64,000 nucleotides of DNA from Peribacillus asahii (GCF_004006295.1 NZ_CP026095.1:3997501-4061500), one strand, 5' to 3'. Numbered from the stretch's first letter, positions 43,740 through 54,089 are shown. Notes: generated by a model not told the origin, from the sequence alone. Program-made: numbers and translations.

Positions 43740-45575
43740 ATGTATTATCGGCAGATTAATTATATTGTACAGCCTGGAGATTCGTTAGATACGATTTCTC
43801 AAAAATTTGAAACAAATGCTGAACGTATTAAATATGAAAATCAACTAACTTCTAATATTATTTATATTGGTCAACAATTGGTAGTACCCGTTACTGCTGC
43901 AAGGAATATTTATATTGTTCAACCAGGTGACAGCTTGTACACAATTGCAACGAAATTTGGTGTTTCGATTGAGGAATTGCAAAGAATAAACCAATTACGC
44001 TCCAATATGATTTATGTTGGACAACATTTTGTTATTCCTGAAGAAATTGATGCGGATTATTACGTTGTCCAAGAAGGAGATTCTCTCTCTTCAATTGCAC
44101 AACGTTTTGAAACGACTGTTGGCAAAATAAAAACCTTGAATAACTTAGATACGAATATAATTTACATTAATCAAAGATTGAAAGTATCTGAAATAGATGA
44201 GAGACAAACTGAATATGTCGTTAAGTCAGGTGATTCCTTATATGAGATTGCTCGCAGATATAATACAACCGTCGAAAGTATCATTGTTTTAAATAATTTA
44301 GAAGGCATGAATCTAACTGTCGGTCAAAGAATTAAGATTCCGGAATACTCGGAAGTGATTGTCAATATAGATGGTGCGAATGTTCGACAACGGCCAGGTT
44401 CTAATTTTAGAGTGATTGCCCAAATGGATCACGGTGCAAGATTACCTCTTATTGGTGTTCAAGGAAATTGGTATAAAGTTGTATTATTCAACGGTAATCC
44501 AGGGTGGATCTCTAAGACTATTTCTACCTTAAGAGCATATGATGGATCTGATCCTATTATTCAAATTTTAGGATATTATACATTATCAGAAGGGCCCACA
44601 TTACCTAGTTCTTATCAATCATTTGTGACAAACACAAAGAATATTTCACAAAATGGATTATTCTTATTTAGAATTAGCAAAGACAATCCAACAACGATTG
44701 ATAAGTTTGGAAATTTCACTGATGAAGAAGTACGGAATCTTGTACGAATCGGTCATCGTCATAATGTAAAAATGTTAGCAACTGTTCATAACCTTTTATA
44801 TGCAGAAGGCGTAGAACTGGCAAAGCAGGTTATTCACGAGTTGGTTTCCTCTGAACAGAATATGATTGCATTTGCTCAAAATTTAGTTAGATTAGTCGAA
44901 AGATATGGATTAGACGGTGTTGATATTGATATTGAGGATGTATTGGAAGAGGATCGAGATCGTTTAACTCAGTTATATCGAGTAATCGGGCGTGTGTTTG
45001 ATGCAAAAGGATATTTCTTCTCGACTGCTGTACCATCTAAAACAGGACCAGAGGATCCAAGTGTTTTTGCAAAACCATTTGATTATCCTAAACTACATGT
45101 ACCAACTGATCAATTTGTCATTATGCTTTATAATGAGCACGGTTGGCCAGGAAGCGGACCAGGTCCAGTCGTATCAATTGGCCGGATGGAGAAAGTGCTA
45201 CGTTACGCTATTACAGTAATGCCTAAAGAAAAAATCGTTGCTGCTGTTTCAGTATTTGGTTTTGACTTTAATCTCCAAACAGGTCGTGCTGCTTATGCAT
45301 CATTTGATCGAGCAATGACTCTAGCTAAACAATACAATAAAGAAATCATATTTGATGAAGAAACGAAAACCCCAATGTTTGCCTATACAGATGAACAAGG
45401 GGTCAATCACGAGGTATGGTTTGAAAATCGAGCAAGTATAAAAGCGAAGGCCGAACTTGCAGACCGTCTTGGAATAAGAGGCTTAGCACTTTGGAGATTA
45501 GGAATGGAAGATGAAGGCATGTGGGATATGCTTGAAAATGAAGTAGTGGTGAGAAAAGCTGGATTAGAAAAATAA
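43740..45575 (+). CDS. LysM-SH3-GH18 peptidoglycan hydrolase, spore germination type
   Basis: The 611-residue protein has four LysM domains (about residues 6-50, 56-101, 105-147 and 157-201; each with VQPGDSL or a variant and an IYIGQ-like end). A bacterial SH3 domain follows (about 208-265, NVRQRPGSNFRVI). The rest is a glycoside hydrolase 18 domain with the catalytic motif DGVDIDIED, whose last Glu is the acid. There is no signal peptide. This is the plan of SleL/YaaH, the N-acetylglucosaminidase of the germinating spore cortex, with more LysM units than usual and an added SH3 domain. GAGGGAG precedes the ATG. It neighbours cwlJ. Confidence 0.85.
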   Translation: MYYRQINYIVQPGDSLDTISQKFETNAERIKYENQLTSNIIYIGQQLVVPVTAARNIYIVQPGDSLYTIATKFGVSIEELQRINQLRSNMIYVGQHFVIPEEIDADYYVVQEGDSLSSIAQRFETTVGKIKTLNNLDTNIIYINQRLKVSEIDERQTEYVVKSGDSLYEIARRYNTTVESIIVLNNLEGMNLTVGQRIKIPEYSEVIVNIDGANVRQRPGSNFRVIAQMDHGARLPLIGVQGNWYKVVLFNGNPGWISKTISTLRAYDGSDPIIQILGYYTLSEGPTLPSSYQSFVTNTKNISQNGLFLFRISKDNPTTIDKFGNFTDEEVRNLVRIGHRHNVKMLATVHNLLYAEGVELAKQVIHELVSSEQNMIAFAQNLVRLVERYGLDGVDIDIEDVLEEDRDRLTQLYRVIGRVFDAKGYFFSTAVPSKTGPEDPSVFAKPFDYPKLHVPTDQFVIMLYNEHGWPGSGPGPVVSIGRMEKVLRYAITVMPKEKIVAAVSVFGFDFNLQTGRAAYASFDRAMTLAKQYNKEIIFDEETKTPMFAYTDEQGVNHEVWFENRASIKAKAELADRLGIRGLALWRLGMEDEGMWDMLENEVVVRKAGLEK

Positions 45576-45606
45576 TTTTTTAAATCCAACTAAATTGCCG
45601 ATTAAA

Positions 45607-45656
45607 GAAAAAGCCTCTATTTCTCAGCATTAACATTGAGAAATGAGGCTTTTTTA
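45607..45656. terminator. Bidirectional terminator between convergent genes
   Basis: AAAAAGCCTC-ATTTCTCA pairs with TGAGAAAT-GAGGCTTTTT, with A and T runs on the two sides. It serves the hydrolase and the convergent kinase gene. Confidence 0.9.
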
Positions 45657-45658
45657 GG

Positions 45659-47440
45659 CTAAATAGGAAAATGAACAAAAAATATTGTACCTTCACTACT
45701 TGTTTTTATATCCATGATAGCATCATGCTTAGACACTATTTTTTGGCAAATGGATAACCCTAATCCCGTGCCATTTTCCTTTGTACTGAAGAAAGGTTTA
45801 TCAATTTTATCAATGATTTCTTGCTTAATTCCCTTTCCTTCATCTTGTATCGCTAAAATTACTTCATTATCTTGCTGATATGTTTTTATTGTTAGTGTCC
45901 CTCCAGAAGACATTGCATCAAGCCCATTTAGAGAAAGGTTTAAAATCAATTGCCGAATTTCCCTTTCATTAATTTTCAACTCAAAACAATCGTTTAAATC
46001 CAGACAAACTTGATGATTAGAATACATAGCTTTTGCCTGGATAAGGGGAAATAAGTTTTCGATAATAACATTCAAATCTTTCGAAATTCGTTTTGTGTTA
46101 TTCGTTTTTGATATGGATAAAAATTCACTAATAATGTTATGGGCACGATCTAGCTCTTCAAGCATAATATCAATAAATTCAGGAGATGGTACATCCTTAG
46201 AAATTTGTAAAAATCCACGAATGGTTGTCATCGGATTACGCACCTCATGAACAATTCCTGAAGCCATTTCACCGATGAGATTTAATCCATCTAGCCTTGC
46301 CATCTCTTTTTCAACGGACATTCTATCTGTTATATCCGTAATAACAGATAAAACGCATTCCTCTCCATGAATGTCCATAAATTCAGTAGACAGTAACCCA
46401 TCTCGCAATTCCCCTAATTGATTGAAATACTTAATTCTGCTGCTTTGAACAGGATGAATCAAATCCTTTGTTTCTACAACAGTTTCACCGTTATCATTTG
46501 ATTGAACGATGTATTTTATAGAGAGATCCGATCGATTAACAACCTTATCATAGTGATTATAACCAAAGCTTGTCAGCCAGGTTTTATTTACATTAATATA
46601 ATGCCAGTCGTTTACCGCTTGCAATGAAACAAGACAAGAGGTGGACTCAAATATTTTGCGAAATCTCTCTTCCTCCAATAGATGTCGTTCCGTAACATCC
46701 CGAATCGAACAAATATAAACATGCTGCCCTCCAATTTTCGCCTCACCAAGTTGAATGTCAGCTGGAAAAACAGTTGTATTCTTAGAGACAGCAAACGTTT
46801 CAATAATCCTACCTAGTTTATGGGGGTCTGAATAATAACTAGTTATACTAGGAACAAGCAAATCAATCGGCTCTCCACTTAATTCTTCGTCTGTATACCC
46901 AAACATCTTTGTAATAGCAGGGTTAATTGTTACAATCCGTCCTGCTTTATCAAATGTAACAAGAGTATCTAGCAATGTTTCATTAATCACTTTCAACGCT
47001 TCATTTTGAAATTTTATCTGTTCTTGATATTGATAGATTTTCACAAAAGCTTCCACCTTCATCTTCAATGTTTCTGGGTGAAATGGTTTAAATATATAAT
47101 CAATCGCTCCTGCATGATAGCCCTCTTTAACATACTCTATAGCCTGACTAATAGCAGTTAGAAAGATAAGCGGAATATGTTTTGATTTTTCACGAGATTT
47201 TATCAATTTCGCTGTCTCAAACCCATCTAACCCCGGCATTTGTACATCAAGCAAAATAACAGCAATATCTTCTATTAACACACGCTTCAATGCCTCTTCT
47301 CCTGAATTGACACTAATTAAATGATAGTCTGATGAGGTAAGTATGCTCTCAAGTGCCAATAAATTTTCAGGACGGTCATCTACTAATAATATATTTACTT
47401 TCTTTTCATCTTTCCTCCATATGTCGATATAGTTTTTCAT
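45659..47440 (-). CDS. Receiver-PAS-PAS-histidine kinase
   Basis: The 593-residue protein begins with a receiver domain (ILLVDDRPENLLALE, phospho-acceptor in ILLDVQMPGLDG, FKPF). Two PAS domains follow at about 145-255 and 260-375. Then come HisKA (His in SGIVHEVRNPMTTIRGF) and HATPase_c (LNLSLNGLDAM, DEGKGI, GTGLGLSI). There are no transmembrane helices, so it is cytosolic. It lies just downstream of the membrane hybrid kinase on the same strand, so the receiver could take phosphate from that kinase and form a relay. No output regulator is adjacent. The kinase core resembles sporulation-type KinA-E cores. Confidence 0.87.
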   Translation of the reverse strand: MKNYIDIWRKDEKKVNILLVDDRPENLLALESILTSSDYHLISVNSGEEALKRVLIEDIAVILLDVQMPGLDGFETAKLIKSREKSKHIPLIFLTAISQAIEYVKEGYHAGAIDYIFKPFHPETLKMKVEAFVKIYQYQEQIKFQNEALKVINETLLDTLVTFDKAGRIVTINPAITKMFGYTDEELSGEPIDLLVPSITSYYSDPHKLGRIIETFAVSKNTTVFPADIQLGEAKIGGQHVYICSIRDVTERHLLEEERFRKIFESTSCLVSLQAVNDWHYINVNKTWLTSFGYNHYDKVVNRSDLSIKYIVQSNDNGETVVETKDLIHPVQSSRIKYFNQLGELRDGLLSTEFMDIHGEECVLSVITDITDRMSVEKEMARLDGLNLIGEMASGIVHEVRNPMTTIRGFLQISKDVPSPEFIDIMLEELDRAHNIISEFLSISKTNNTKRISKDLNVIIENLFPLIQAKAMYSNHQVCLDLNDCFELKINEREIRQLILNLSLNGLDAMSSGGTLTIKTYQQDNEVILAIQDEGKGIKQEIIDKIDKPFFSTKENGTGLGLSICQKIVSKHDAIMDIKTSSEGTIFFVHFPI

Positions 47441-47551
47441 TTAAAACAGCTCCCCCTGTGCATTGTCTATTAAGTTTAAAAACTGACTTTTCTATCAAAG
47501 TGCTATGTAAAACGAATTCTACTACTAACAAACATTCACAATTATCTTCAA

Positions 47552-50122
47552 CTATTTATATAGCCATACTCGCATTAAGGATAAAAGCTGATCTATATAA
47601 ACAGGTTTGCTTATGTAATCAGACGCACCCGCTTCTATACATTTTTCTTTATCATGTGCCATAGCTTTTGCCGTCAATGCAATAATCGGGAGCTTCTTGT
47701 ACCCTGGCATTTCTCGAATTGCATATATCGTTTCATACCCATCCATTTCAGGCATCATAATATCCATAAGAATTAAATCCACATCAGAATTCTCCTTTAA
47801 GACACTCATTCCATCCTTCCCATTCTGAGCAAAGACTATTTCCATTTGCTTATTTTCTAGTGCAGAGGTAATGGCAAATATGTTTCTCATATCATCATCA
47901 ATAACAAGGATTTTCTTTCCTATAAATAGAGTGTCTTCCTGATCTAAAGCTACAGTCTTCCGTTCGTTTCCATCTATAACCTCAATAGCAAATGCCGCTT
48001 CTTTTATATTACTCGTTTCACATATCGGTAAATATAATGTAAAAATACTTCCCTTCCCTAAATCACTCTCCACTTTTATATTACCGCCTAACAAACTAGC
48101 AAGATCCTGACTAATAGAGAGGCCTAACCCAGTCCCTCCATACTTTCGACTAGTCGTTCCATCCCCTTGTTGAAAGGCTCGAAATATTAATTTTTGTTTT
48201 TCCTTTGGTATCCCAATACCGGTATCTTTTATTGAAAAAGCTATTGTTGTATTCATATTTTCAACATGCACTTGATGAACATGCAGCGTAACCACACCTT
48301 TTGCTGTAAATTTAATAGCATTTGACAGCAAATTTCTTATAATTTGTTGTAATCGATACTGATCCGTCCGTATTGTTTCCGGAAGGTTTTCATCCAGTTG
48401 AATAGATAAATGAAGTCCTTTTTGCTTAGCGAGTGGTAAAAATTGACGTTCAGCAAATAAACATATATTTTTTAATAAAACTTCACTAGGAATGATGTCT
48501 ATTTTTCCTGATTCTATTTTCGATAAATCTAATACTTCATTTATAAGCTGTAACAAATCATTCCCAGATTTATAAATCGTATCAGCAAAAACCACTTGTT
48601 GCTCTGTAAGATTTCCCTCTGTATTTTCAGCAATCAGATTAGCAAGAACGAGTAAGCTATTCAGCGGCGAACGTAACTCATGAGACATATTAGCAAGAAA
48701 TTCTGACTTATAATTCGAAGTAAGCTCCAATTGTCTGGCCTGTTCCTCAAGCTTTTCGTTCATACAAACTAGTTCATTATGGTGTAGCTGCAACTCTTCA
48801 GACTGGCTTTGTAACTCTTCTGTTAAATCTTTTGATTCTTTCAAAAGATTTTCAATCTGCATTCGTCCACTAACACTCTTTACTGTAACCCCAATTTGGT
48901 TAGCTACTTGGTTTATCAATGTTTGTTGAATCGACGTGAATTCTTTAAACTTTGCTAGTTCGATAACAACTATAACTTCTCCTTCATATTCAACCGGTAT
49001 CACCATAAGATTCGCCGGTGATGCTGATCCAACACCAGAAGTGATTTTAATGTAGTCTTCCGGAAGATCGGTTAAATAAATCGTTCGCTTTTCAAGCGCT
49101 GCTTGCCCTACAATCCCTTCTCCATATCCGAAACTAGATTGGCCGCTGTTTTGCCCATTAAATGCATAAGAGGCAATACTATGAAATCTCTCTTCTCCCG
49201 TTCCTTGTTTAACATAAAAAACACCATAGTTTGCATCAATCATGGAAGTAATTTTATTCATAAACCGTTGACCTAACGTTTTAAGATCATGAATTCCTTG
49301 ATACATCGTAGCCATTTCGACAATACTTGTTTCCAACCAGCTTTTTTCCTTTATCGAATACGTCATTTTATTAAATGCCGTTGCTATATCTTCAACTTCG
49401 TCTCGGGAATTAACTTCAATCTTAGGTATCTCTATTTCATTGCTAGAATTTTCTGTCATCTTTTTAATGACATTTGTAATTTTAGAAAGGTTTTTTGTTA
49501 GATTTCTAGAAATTATGAGTCCGATAATCATATTTAACAGTACAGCAAGTACACTGAATATGATTAGCATATGTTTCATTTGTCTTTCTTTTTTAGAATA
49601 TTCCTCCCTGGCTACATCCATCATTATCTGTTGGCGTTCAGCAAGTGACGTTGTTAGCAAGGATAGCCCATTCCCAATTGGATACAGTTTATTGACAAAG
49701 TAGTCAGAAGCCTGTTCTTGATCAACATCTTCTTCAAATATGCTTAATAGTTCTTCATATCTCGTTTGAAATTCTTGATTAAGTTCGCCTAACTTGATAA
49801 TGTCTGCTTCACTTTCAGACTCGATGGTCAGTTTATGAGTTTCATCAATTAAATGAGTCATTTCGTTATTTTCATTCTTTAGATTTTCCTTAAACTCAGA
49901 ATTTCCTGTCAGAAGATACCCTCGTAAGCTATTGGTCTGTTGATAAGATAATACTTGTATAGATTTTACATTATTTAAAATCGTTATCTGTTGATTCTCT
50001 ATTTTTGCATAAGAACTATCTGCCTTATTTATGTAATAGAAAATAATCCCTATTGTTCCTCCGGAGAAAAGAGAAACAGAAAGAAACCCAATAATCAATT
50101 TTTTACTTATTGTTAACCTCAC
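47552..50122 (-). CDS. CHASE3-HAMP-GAF hybrid histidine kinase with receiver
   Basis: The 856-residue protein has transmembrane helices at about 9-30 and 184-206 enclosing a CHASE3-type extracellular helical domain (SYQQTNSLRGYLLTG). HAMP follows (about 207-260), GAF (about 275-415), a coiled coil (420-465), HisKA with His481 (LANMSHELRSPLNS), HATPase_c (about 580-700, LLSNAIKFT, GTGLGLS) and a C-terminal receiver (about 735-856, LILMDIMMPEMDGY). It senses an extracellular or membrane signal and passes phosphate internally. The short distance to the next kinase gene (111 bp) suggests one operon. Confidence 0.9.
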   Translation of the reverse strand: MRLTISKKLIIGFLSVSLFSGGTIGIIFYYINKADSSYAKIENQQITILNNVKSIQVLSYQQTNSLRGYLLTGNSEFKENLKNENNEMTHLIDETHKLTIESESEADIIKLGELNQEFQTRYEELLSIFEEDVDQEQASDYFVNKLYPIGNGLSLLTTSLAERQQIMMDVAREEYSKKERQMKHMLIIFSVLAVLLNMIIGLIISRNLTKNLSKITNVIKKMTENSSNEIEIPKIEVNSRDEVEDIATAFNKMTYSIKEKSWLETSIVEMATMYQGIHDLKTLGQRFMNKITSMIDANYGVFYVKQGTGEERFHSIASYAFNGQNSGQSSFGYGEGIVGQAALEKRTIYLTDLPEDYIKITSGVGSASPANLMVIPVEYEGEVIVVIELAKFKEFTSIQQTLINQVANQIGVTVKSVSGRMQIENLLKESKDLTEELQSQSEELQLHHNELVCMNEKLEEQARQLELTSNYKSEFLANMSHELRSPLNSLLVLANLIAENTEGNLTEQQVVFADTIYKSGNDLLQLINEVLDLSKIESGKIDIIPSEVLLKNICLFAERQFLPLAKQKGLHLSIQLDENLPETIRTDQYRLQQIIRNLLSNAIKFTAKGVVTLHVHQVHVENMNTTIAFSIKDTGIGIPKEKQKLIFRAFQQGDGTTSRKYGGTGLGLSISQDLASLLGGNIKVESDLGKGSIFTLYLPICETSNIKEAAFAIEVIDGNERKTVALDQEDTLFIGKKILVIDDDMRNIFAITSALENKQMEIVFAQNGKDGMSVLKENSDVDLILMDIMMPEMDGYETIYAIREMPGYKKLPIIALTAKAMAHDKEKCIEAGASDYISKPVYIDQLLSLMRVWLYK

Positions 50123-50190
50123 TTAATCTTTCTCCCTCCTTTTCTATTGATTCCATCTTAATAATTATAACTTATTTTTTAACAATCAAT

Positions 50191-50217
50191 GTAACTATTT
50201 ATTACATTAATAGTTAC
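50191..50217. promoter_or_regulatory. Inverted repeat upstream of the hybrid kinase
   Basis: GTAACTATT and AATAGTTAC are perfect 9-bp half sites separated by nine bases, 69 bp before the kinase start. It may be an operator or a small hairpin. Confidence 0.45.
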
Positions 50218-50414
50218 AACTTTAATATTTTTAAAGTTGTAATCGTTTATATATCTATATTTTTCCGGAAATATTGCCAATAAATCCCGGAATTACGACA
50301 TACATATCTAAATTATTTATCATATACTCACTCACAGTAATTACATGTAATGAAAAATTACATTAAAAATACAAAAATTTCAAACTGAACCTCTAAGATA
50401 ATAAACACTAAGCA

Positions 50415-50445
50415 AAAAGCACCATCTAGAAATTGATGGTGCTTA
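50415..50445. terminator. Hairpin between kinase and MFS genes
   Basis: AAGCACCATC and GATGGTGCTT pair around seven bases. The gene it serves is unclear. Confidence 0.55.
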
Positions 50446-50507
50446 CTACTAAAAACACAATTAACTATTATCATTCATTTAAGAATATAAAATTTCTCTA
50501 CACACTG

Positions 50508-50542
50508 AAGAGGTGAATCACTTTATGATTCACCTCTTTTTA
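50508..50542 (-). terminator. Terminator of the MFS gene
   Basis: AAGAGGTGAATCA and TGATTCACCTCTT pair around five bases, one base past the MFS stop codon. Confidence 0.8.
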
Positions 50543-50543
50543 T

Positions 50544-51755
50544 TTAGTTACTATATAATTGTTTCACTTTACTTCCATGGAGCATAAAGTAGGCACCAAG
50601 TAAAATTAGAATAAGAATCCCTAATAATGCGTATAGCGTACGGAACCCTACTAAAGGAATAACGAAGCCTAGTAAAAACGGACCGATACCAATTCCAAAA
50701 TCAAGTCCGATATAAAAGGTTGAAATCGCAAGTCCAATGTTTTTCGGTGGAGCAACTTTCGCTGCAATAGCTTGAGCGCTAGACATATACGTACCAAAGC
50801 CACATGCAAGCACAGCACTTGCAAGTAATAAGACGAAGCTACTGTGTGCATAGCTCACTAAAAATAAGCTGACAGAGAATAATAAAATACATGGATACAT
50901 AATGAAGTTATCGCCTTTTTGATCAAGTAACTTCCCTGCCACCGGACGTGTTACGAATAAGAAAATCGCATAAATTAAAAAGAAATAAGTTGCCGCATCA
51001 ACTAATTCAATTTCATACGCGTATAAGTTAATGAACGACATAATACTTGAATAGGCAATACCCATAAATACGGTAATAACGGCAATCGGAATAGCTTTCT
51101 TCTCAAGAAAATCTGAAACTTTAAAGCCAATTTTAATATTTTTACGTTCTTCCGGTGTTAAATCTGCTTCCTTCACCTTCGCAAGTAAGGCAAAACCCAT
51201 CGCCGCCGCAGCACAAAACGTACAGCAGTATAAAATCGCAGTAAAATCCGCATGATTCATTAAATAAATCCCGACAAATGGACCGATTGCGGTTGAGGCT
51301 GTTGTACTCAGCGAATAATAGCCTGTTCCTTCTCCACGACGGCCAGTTGGAATGGCATCCATTACGGTCGTTGTCATTGCAGTATTAGCAAAGCCGAAGC
51401 CGACACCATGAATAAAACGAACGGCAAATAATAATGCCAAATTATTAACCAAGAAATATAAAAGCAATGTGAGGCAGAATAGCAATAAGCTACTATACAT
51501 CATCTTTTTACGGCCCACTTTTTCAACCAATTTACCGGCAACTAAGCGTGCGAGTAGGGCCCCGATAATAAAAATACTTGAAGCAAGACCACCTTGACTT
51601 TGAGAAGCACTAAATTGTTGAATTGTATAAACCGTCACCGTGGTCATCAGCGTATAAAACGCTAGGCCAACAAAGAAGTTGGAACCAATAAATAATACAA
51701 AATCTTTCGTCCATAATTTTGAAGATTGCAATCCATTCAGCTCTTTTCCATACAT
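50544..51755 (-). CDS. Major facilitator superfamily transporter
   Basis: The 403-residue protein has twelve predicted transmembrane helices. The MFS signature after helix 2 is GKLVEKVGRKKMMYSS, repeated in the second half as GKLLDQKGDNFIMYP. Helix 5 shows GTGYYSLSTTASTAIGPFVG, a motif-C-like drug:H+ antiporter pattern. It is probably an exporter, with unknown substrate. The gene stands alone with its own terminator, and the ribosome site is weak. Confidence 0.85.
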   Translation of the reverse strand: MYGKELNGLQSSKLWTKDFVLFIGSNFFVGLAFYTLMTTVTVYTIQQFSASQSQGGLASSIFIIGALLARLVAGKLVEKVGRKKMMYSSLLLFCLTLLLYFLVNNLALLFAVRFIHGVGFGFANTAMTTTVMDAIPTGRRGEGTGYYSLSTTASTAIGPFVGIYLMNHADFTAILYCCTFCAAAAMGFALLAKVKEADLTPEERKNIKIGFKVSDFLEKKAIPIAVITVFMGIAYSSIMSFINLYAYEIELVDAATYFFLIYAIFLFVTRPVAGKLLDQKGDNFIMYPCILLFSVSLFLVSYAHSSFVLLLASAVLACGFGTYMSSAQAIAAKVAPPKNIGLAISTFYIGLDFGIGIGPFLLGFVIPLVGFRTLYALLGILILILLGAYFMLHGSKVKQLYSN

Positions 51756-51994
51756 AATTACTCAGATAACTATACACGAAAATTGAAGGAAATGGCGACT
51801 TTTCAGGATAAATTTTATCGTTTTAGGCGAGAAGACTCCCACCTCAAATTTTCATTAGAAATTTAAGTGGTGAGTAGTTCAAAATCTCCGTACTCATCCT
51901 CATAATTATTATCGACATTGATTAAATGCCCAATTCCACTAGGACACCCTCCCAATTATTCCTACTTTGAATACATTGTAGAAGTGATTGCGAG
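51756..51994. other. Divergent control region
   Basis: No gene or clear regulatory motif was found between the MFS gene and the YqcI-like gene. Confidence 0.35.
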
Positions 51995-52756
51995 GTGATT
52001 CTTATCAACGGTTTATACATGGATACTCCCATTCTTAGAAACCAACTTAATCACTGGGAAAGAACAGCCTTGGAACTGTTCGAAATAAAAATGACCGATA
52101 AACAGAAGCCATTTCCTTGTATACCAGCTACAATAGGTTTTTCTTTAAACCAACTACGTTATGGTTTTATAGGAGATCCTAGGGAAAACACAACATTATA
52201 TGAGCTCGCTGAACTATTAAATGATTTCACCCAAGTTTCGAGACAATTGGGCAGTTATACTTCTCTCATTATATTTTATGAAACACCACAGGATATGAAG
52301 GAAACGTACCAAGTTGAACAATATGAACAGATATTCTGGCAACAACTGAGCGGGTTAAGCGAAATTGACCTTATAGATTGGCCAAACGCTATGCCAACTG
52401 ATCCACATAATCCTATTTGGGAGTTTTGTTATCACGGAGAACCCTATTTTATGTATTGTGCAACTCCTGCTCATGAGAATCGAAAAAGCAGACAGTTTGA
52501 TTTCATGATGCTCGCTATTACACCTAGGTGGGTATTGCAAGAATTTAATAAATCTCAGCCCTATGCTGAACGGATAAAAACGAGGATACGAAATAGATTA
52601 AAAAATTATGACTCTACCACCATCCATCCTCATCTAAACAGCTATGGTCAAGAAGATAACTATGAGTGGCAACAATACTTTTTAAGAGATGATGATACAT
52701 CGTTGTCAAAGTGTCCTTATCACAGTTTTCTAAAATTCTTAAAGCTACGTGACTAA
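51995..52756 (+). CDS. YqcI/YcgG-family protein
   Basis: The product (253 residues from a GTG, or 245 from the ATG at 52019) shows the family pattern: FPCIPATIGFSLNQLRYGFIGDP near the N-terminus, LIIFYETPQD, FWQQLSGL, FCYHGEPYFMYCATPAHENRKSR as a His/Arg-rich core and KCPYHSFLKF at the end. The function of this family is not established. GCGAGG lies directly against the GTG, so the true start is uncertain. A strong terminator follows. Confidence 0.8.
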   Translation: MILINGLYMDTPILRNQLNHWERTALELFEIKMTDKQKPFPCIPATIGFSLNQLRYGFIGDPRENTTLYELAELLNDFTQVSRQLGSYTSLIIFYETPQDMKETYQVEQYEQIFWQQLSGLSEIDLIDWPNAMPTDPHNPIWEFCYHGEPYFMYCATPAHENRKSRQFDFMMLAITPRWVLQEFNKSQPYAERIKTRIRNRLKNYDSTTIHPHLNSYGQEDNYEWQQYFLRDDDTSLSKCPYHSFLKFLKLRD

Positions 52757-52813
52757 GCCATAAAAAATCGAGTAAGAAGTTTTTTAATCTTCTCTTTGAA
52801 CTCCTAATATCAA

Positions 52814-52859
52814 TAACAAACAGTCCCCCTGTACTTTCGGACAGGGGGACTGTTTGTTA
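52814..52859. terminator. Terminator between convergent genes
   Basis: AACAAACAGTCCCCCTGT and its complement form an 18-bp perfect stem around ACTTTCGG. It ends the YqcI-like gene and perhaps serA from the other side. Confidence 0.85.
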
Positions 52860-52889
52860 CTTACTCATTCATTTATAGTTTCTCGTATA

Positions 52890-54089
52890 TTAAATCATTC
52901 GAACTGTAACGATACCTTCAATTTGGCCAATTTTTTCTTGTAGGCTAGGAATGATATCACCATTAACTTCATTGTCAATGTCAATCATTGTGTACGCGTA
53001 TTCTCCACGGCTTCTGTTAACCATGTCAGCAATGTTCAAATTATCACTTGATAGAGCTAATGTAATTTGCCCAACCATGTTTGGAACGTTTTTGTGGAAA
53101 GCTGCCACACGTCGTTTTCCTGTGTAAGGAAGAGAAGCATTTGGGAAATTCACTGAGTTTTTAATGTTTCCTGTTTCTAAAAATTCCTTCACTTGGCGAG
53201 CTGCCATAATCGCACAGTTTTCTTCTGATTCTGCTGTAGAAGCACCAAGATGTGGAATTGGAATTGTATTTTTCATTTTCAATACAGTCTCATTTGGGAA
53301 GTCTGTAATATACTTGCCAACTTTTTCGCTTTCAAGTGCCACTTCCATATCCGCTTCATTCACAAGCTCACCGCGTGAGAAGTTCAAAATATGAACACCT
53401 GGCTTCATGATACTAAATGTTGCTTCGTTAAACATTCCTCTTGTGTCATCAGTTAAAGGAACATGTACAGTGATATAATCAGAGTTAGCAAACAGTTGCT
53501 CAATCGTCATAGCACGTTGCACATTGCGAGATAAGTTCCAAGCAGTATCAACAGAGATGAATGGATCAAACCCGATTACATCCATACCTAAATTAAGAGC
53601 ATCATTTGCTACAAGTGCACCGATTGCACCTAAACCAATTACCCCTAAAGTTTTCCCTTTAATTTCTTTACCTACGAATTGTTTCTTTCCTGCTTCTACA
53701 AGCTTTGGAACTTGTTCGCCTTCACCTACTAATGTTTTTGTCCAAGTTACACCATCAAAAAGGTTACGAGATGAAGCCATTAATGAAGTTAATACGATTT
53801 CTTTTACAGCGTTAGCATTTGCACCTGGAGTATTAAATACAACGATTCCTTGCTCTGTGCATTTTTCAACCGGAATATTATTAACACCAGCTCCAGCTCG
53901 TGCGATAGCCTTTAAATTATCTCCGAATTCCATTGTGTGCATGTTAAAACTACGAACAACAACAGCATCAGGATTTTCATTGTTATCATCAAGCTTATAG
54001 TTGTCTGTATTGAATACATTTAACCCAGCTTCTGCAATATTATTTAACGTTTTAATTGTGTTCACTTTATCTAAAATTACTGTGCTCAT
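52890..54089 (-). CDS. serA: D-3-phosphoglycerate dehydrogenase
   Basis: The 399-residue enzyme makes 3-phosphohydroxypyruvate, the first step of serine synthesis. It has the D-2-hydroxyacid dehydrogenase layout: RAGAGVNNIPVE, the NAD loop LGVIGLGAIGALVANDAL, the catalytic Arg in NFSRGELVNE, and Glu and His in IPHLGASTAE. A C-terminal ACT domain follows (about 325-399, HKNVPNMVGQIT), which usually binds serine. The ATG at 54089 has AAAGAGGAG upstream; the frame could open 12 codons earlier. A ZTP riboswitch and terminator precede it, tying serine and one-carbon supply to purine/folate status. Confidence 0.95.
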   Translation of the reverse strand: MSTVILDKVNTIKTLNNIAEAGLNVFNTDNYKLDDNNENPDAVVVRSFNMHTMEFGDNLKAIARAGAGVNNIPVEKCTEQGIVVFNTPGANANAVKEIVLTSLMASSRNLFDGVTWTKTLVGEGEQVPKLVEAGKKQFVGKEIKGKTLGVIGLGAIGALVANDALNLGMDVIGFDPFISVDTAWNLSRNVQRAMTIEQLFANSDYITVHVPLTDDTRGMFNEATFSIMKPGVHILNFSRGELVNEADMEVALESEKVGKYITDFPNETVLKMKNTIPIPHLGASTAESEENCAIMAARQVKEFLETGNIKNSVNFPNASLPYTGKRRVAAFHKNVPNMVGQITLALSSDNLNIADMVNRSRGEYAYTMIDIDNEVNGDIIPSLQEKIGQIEGIVTVRMI

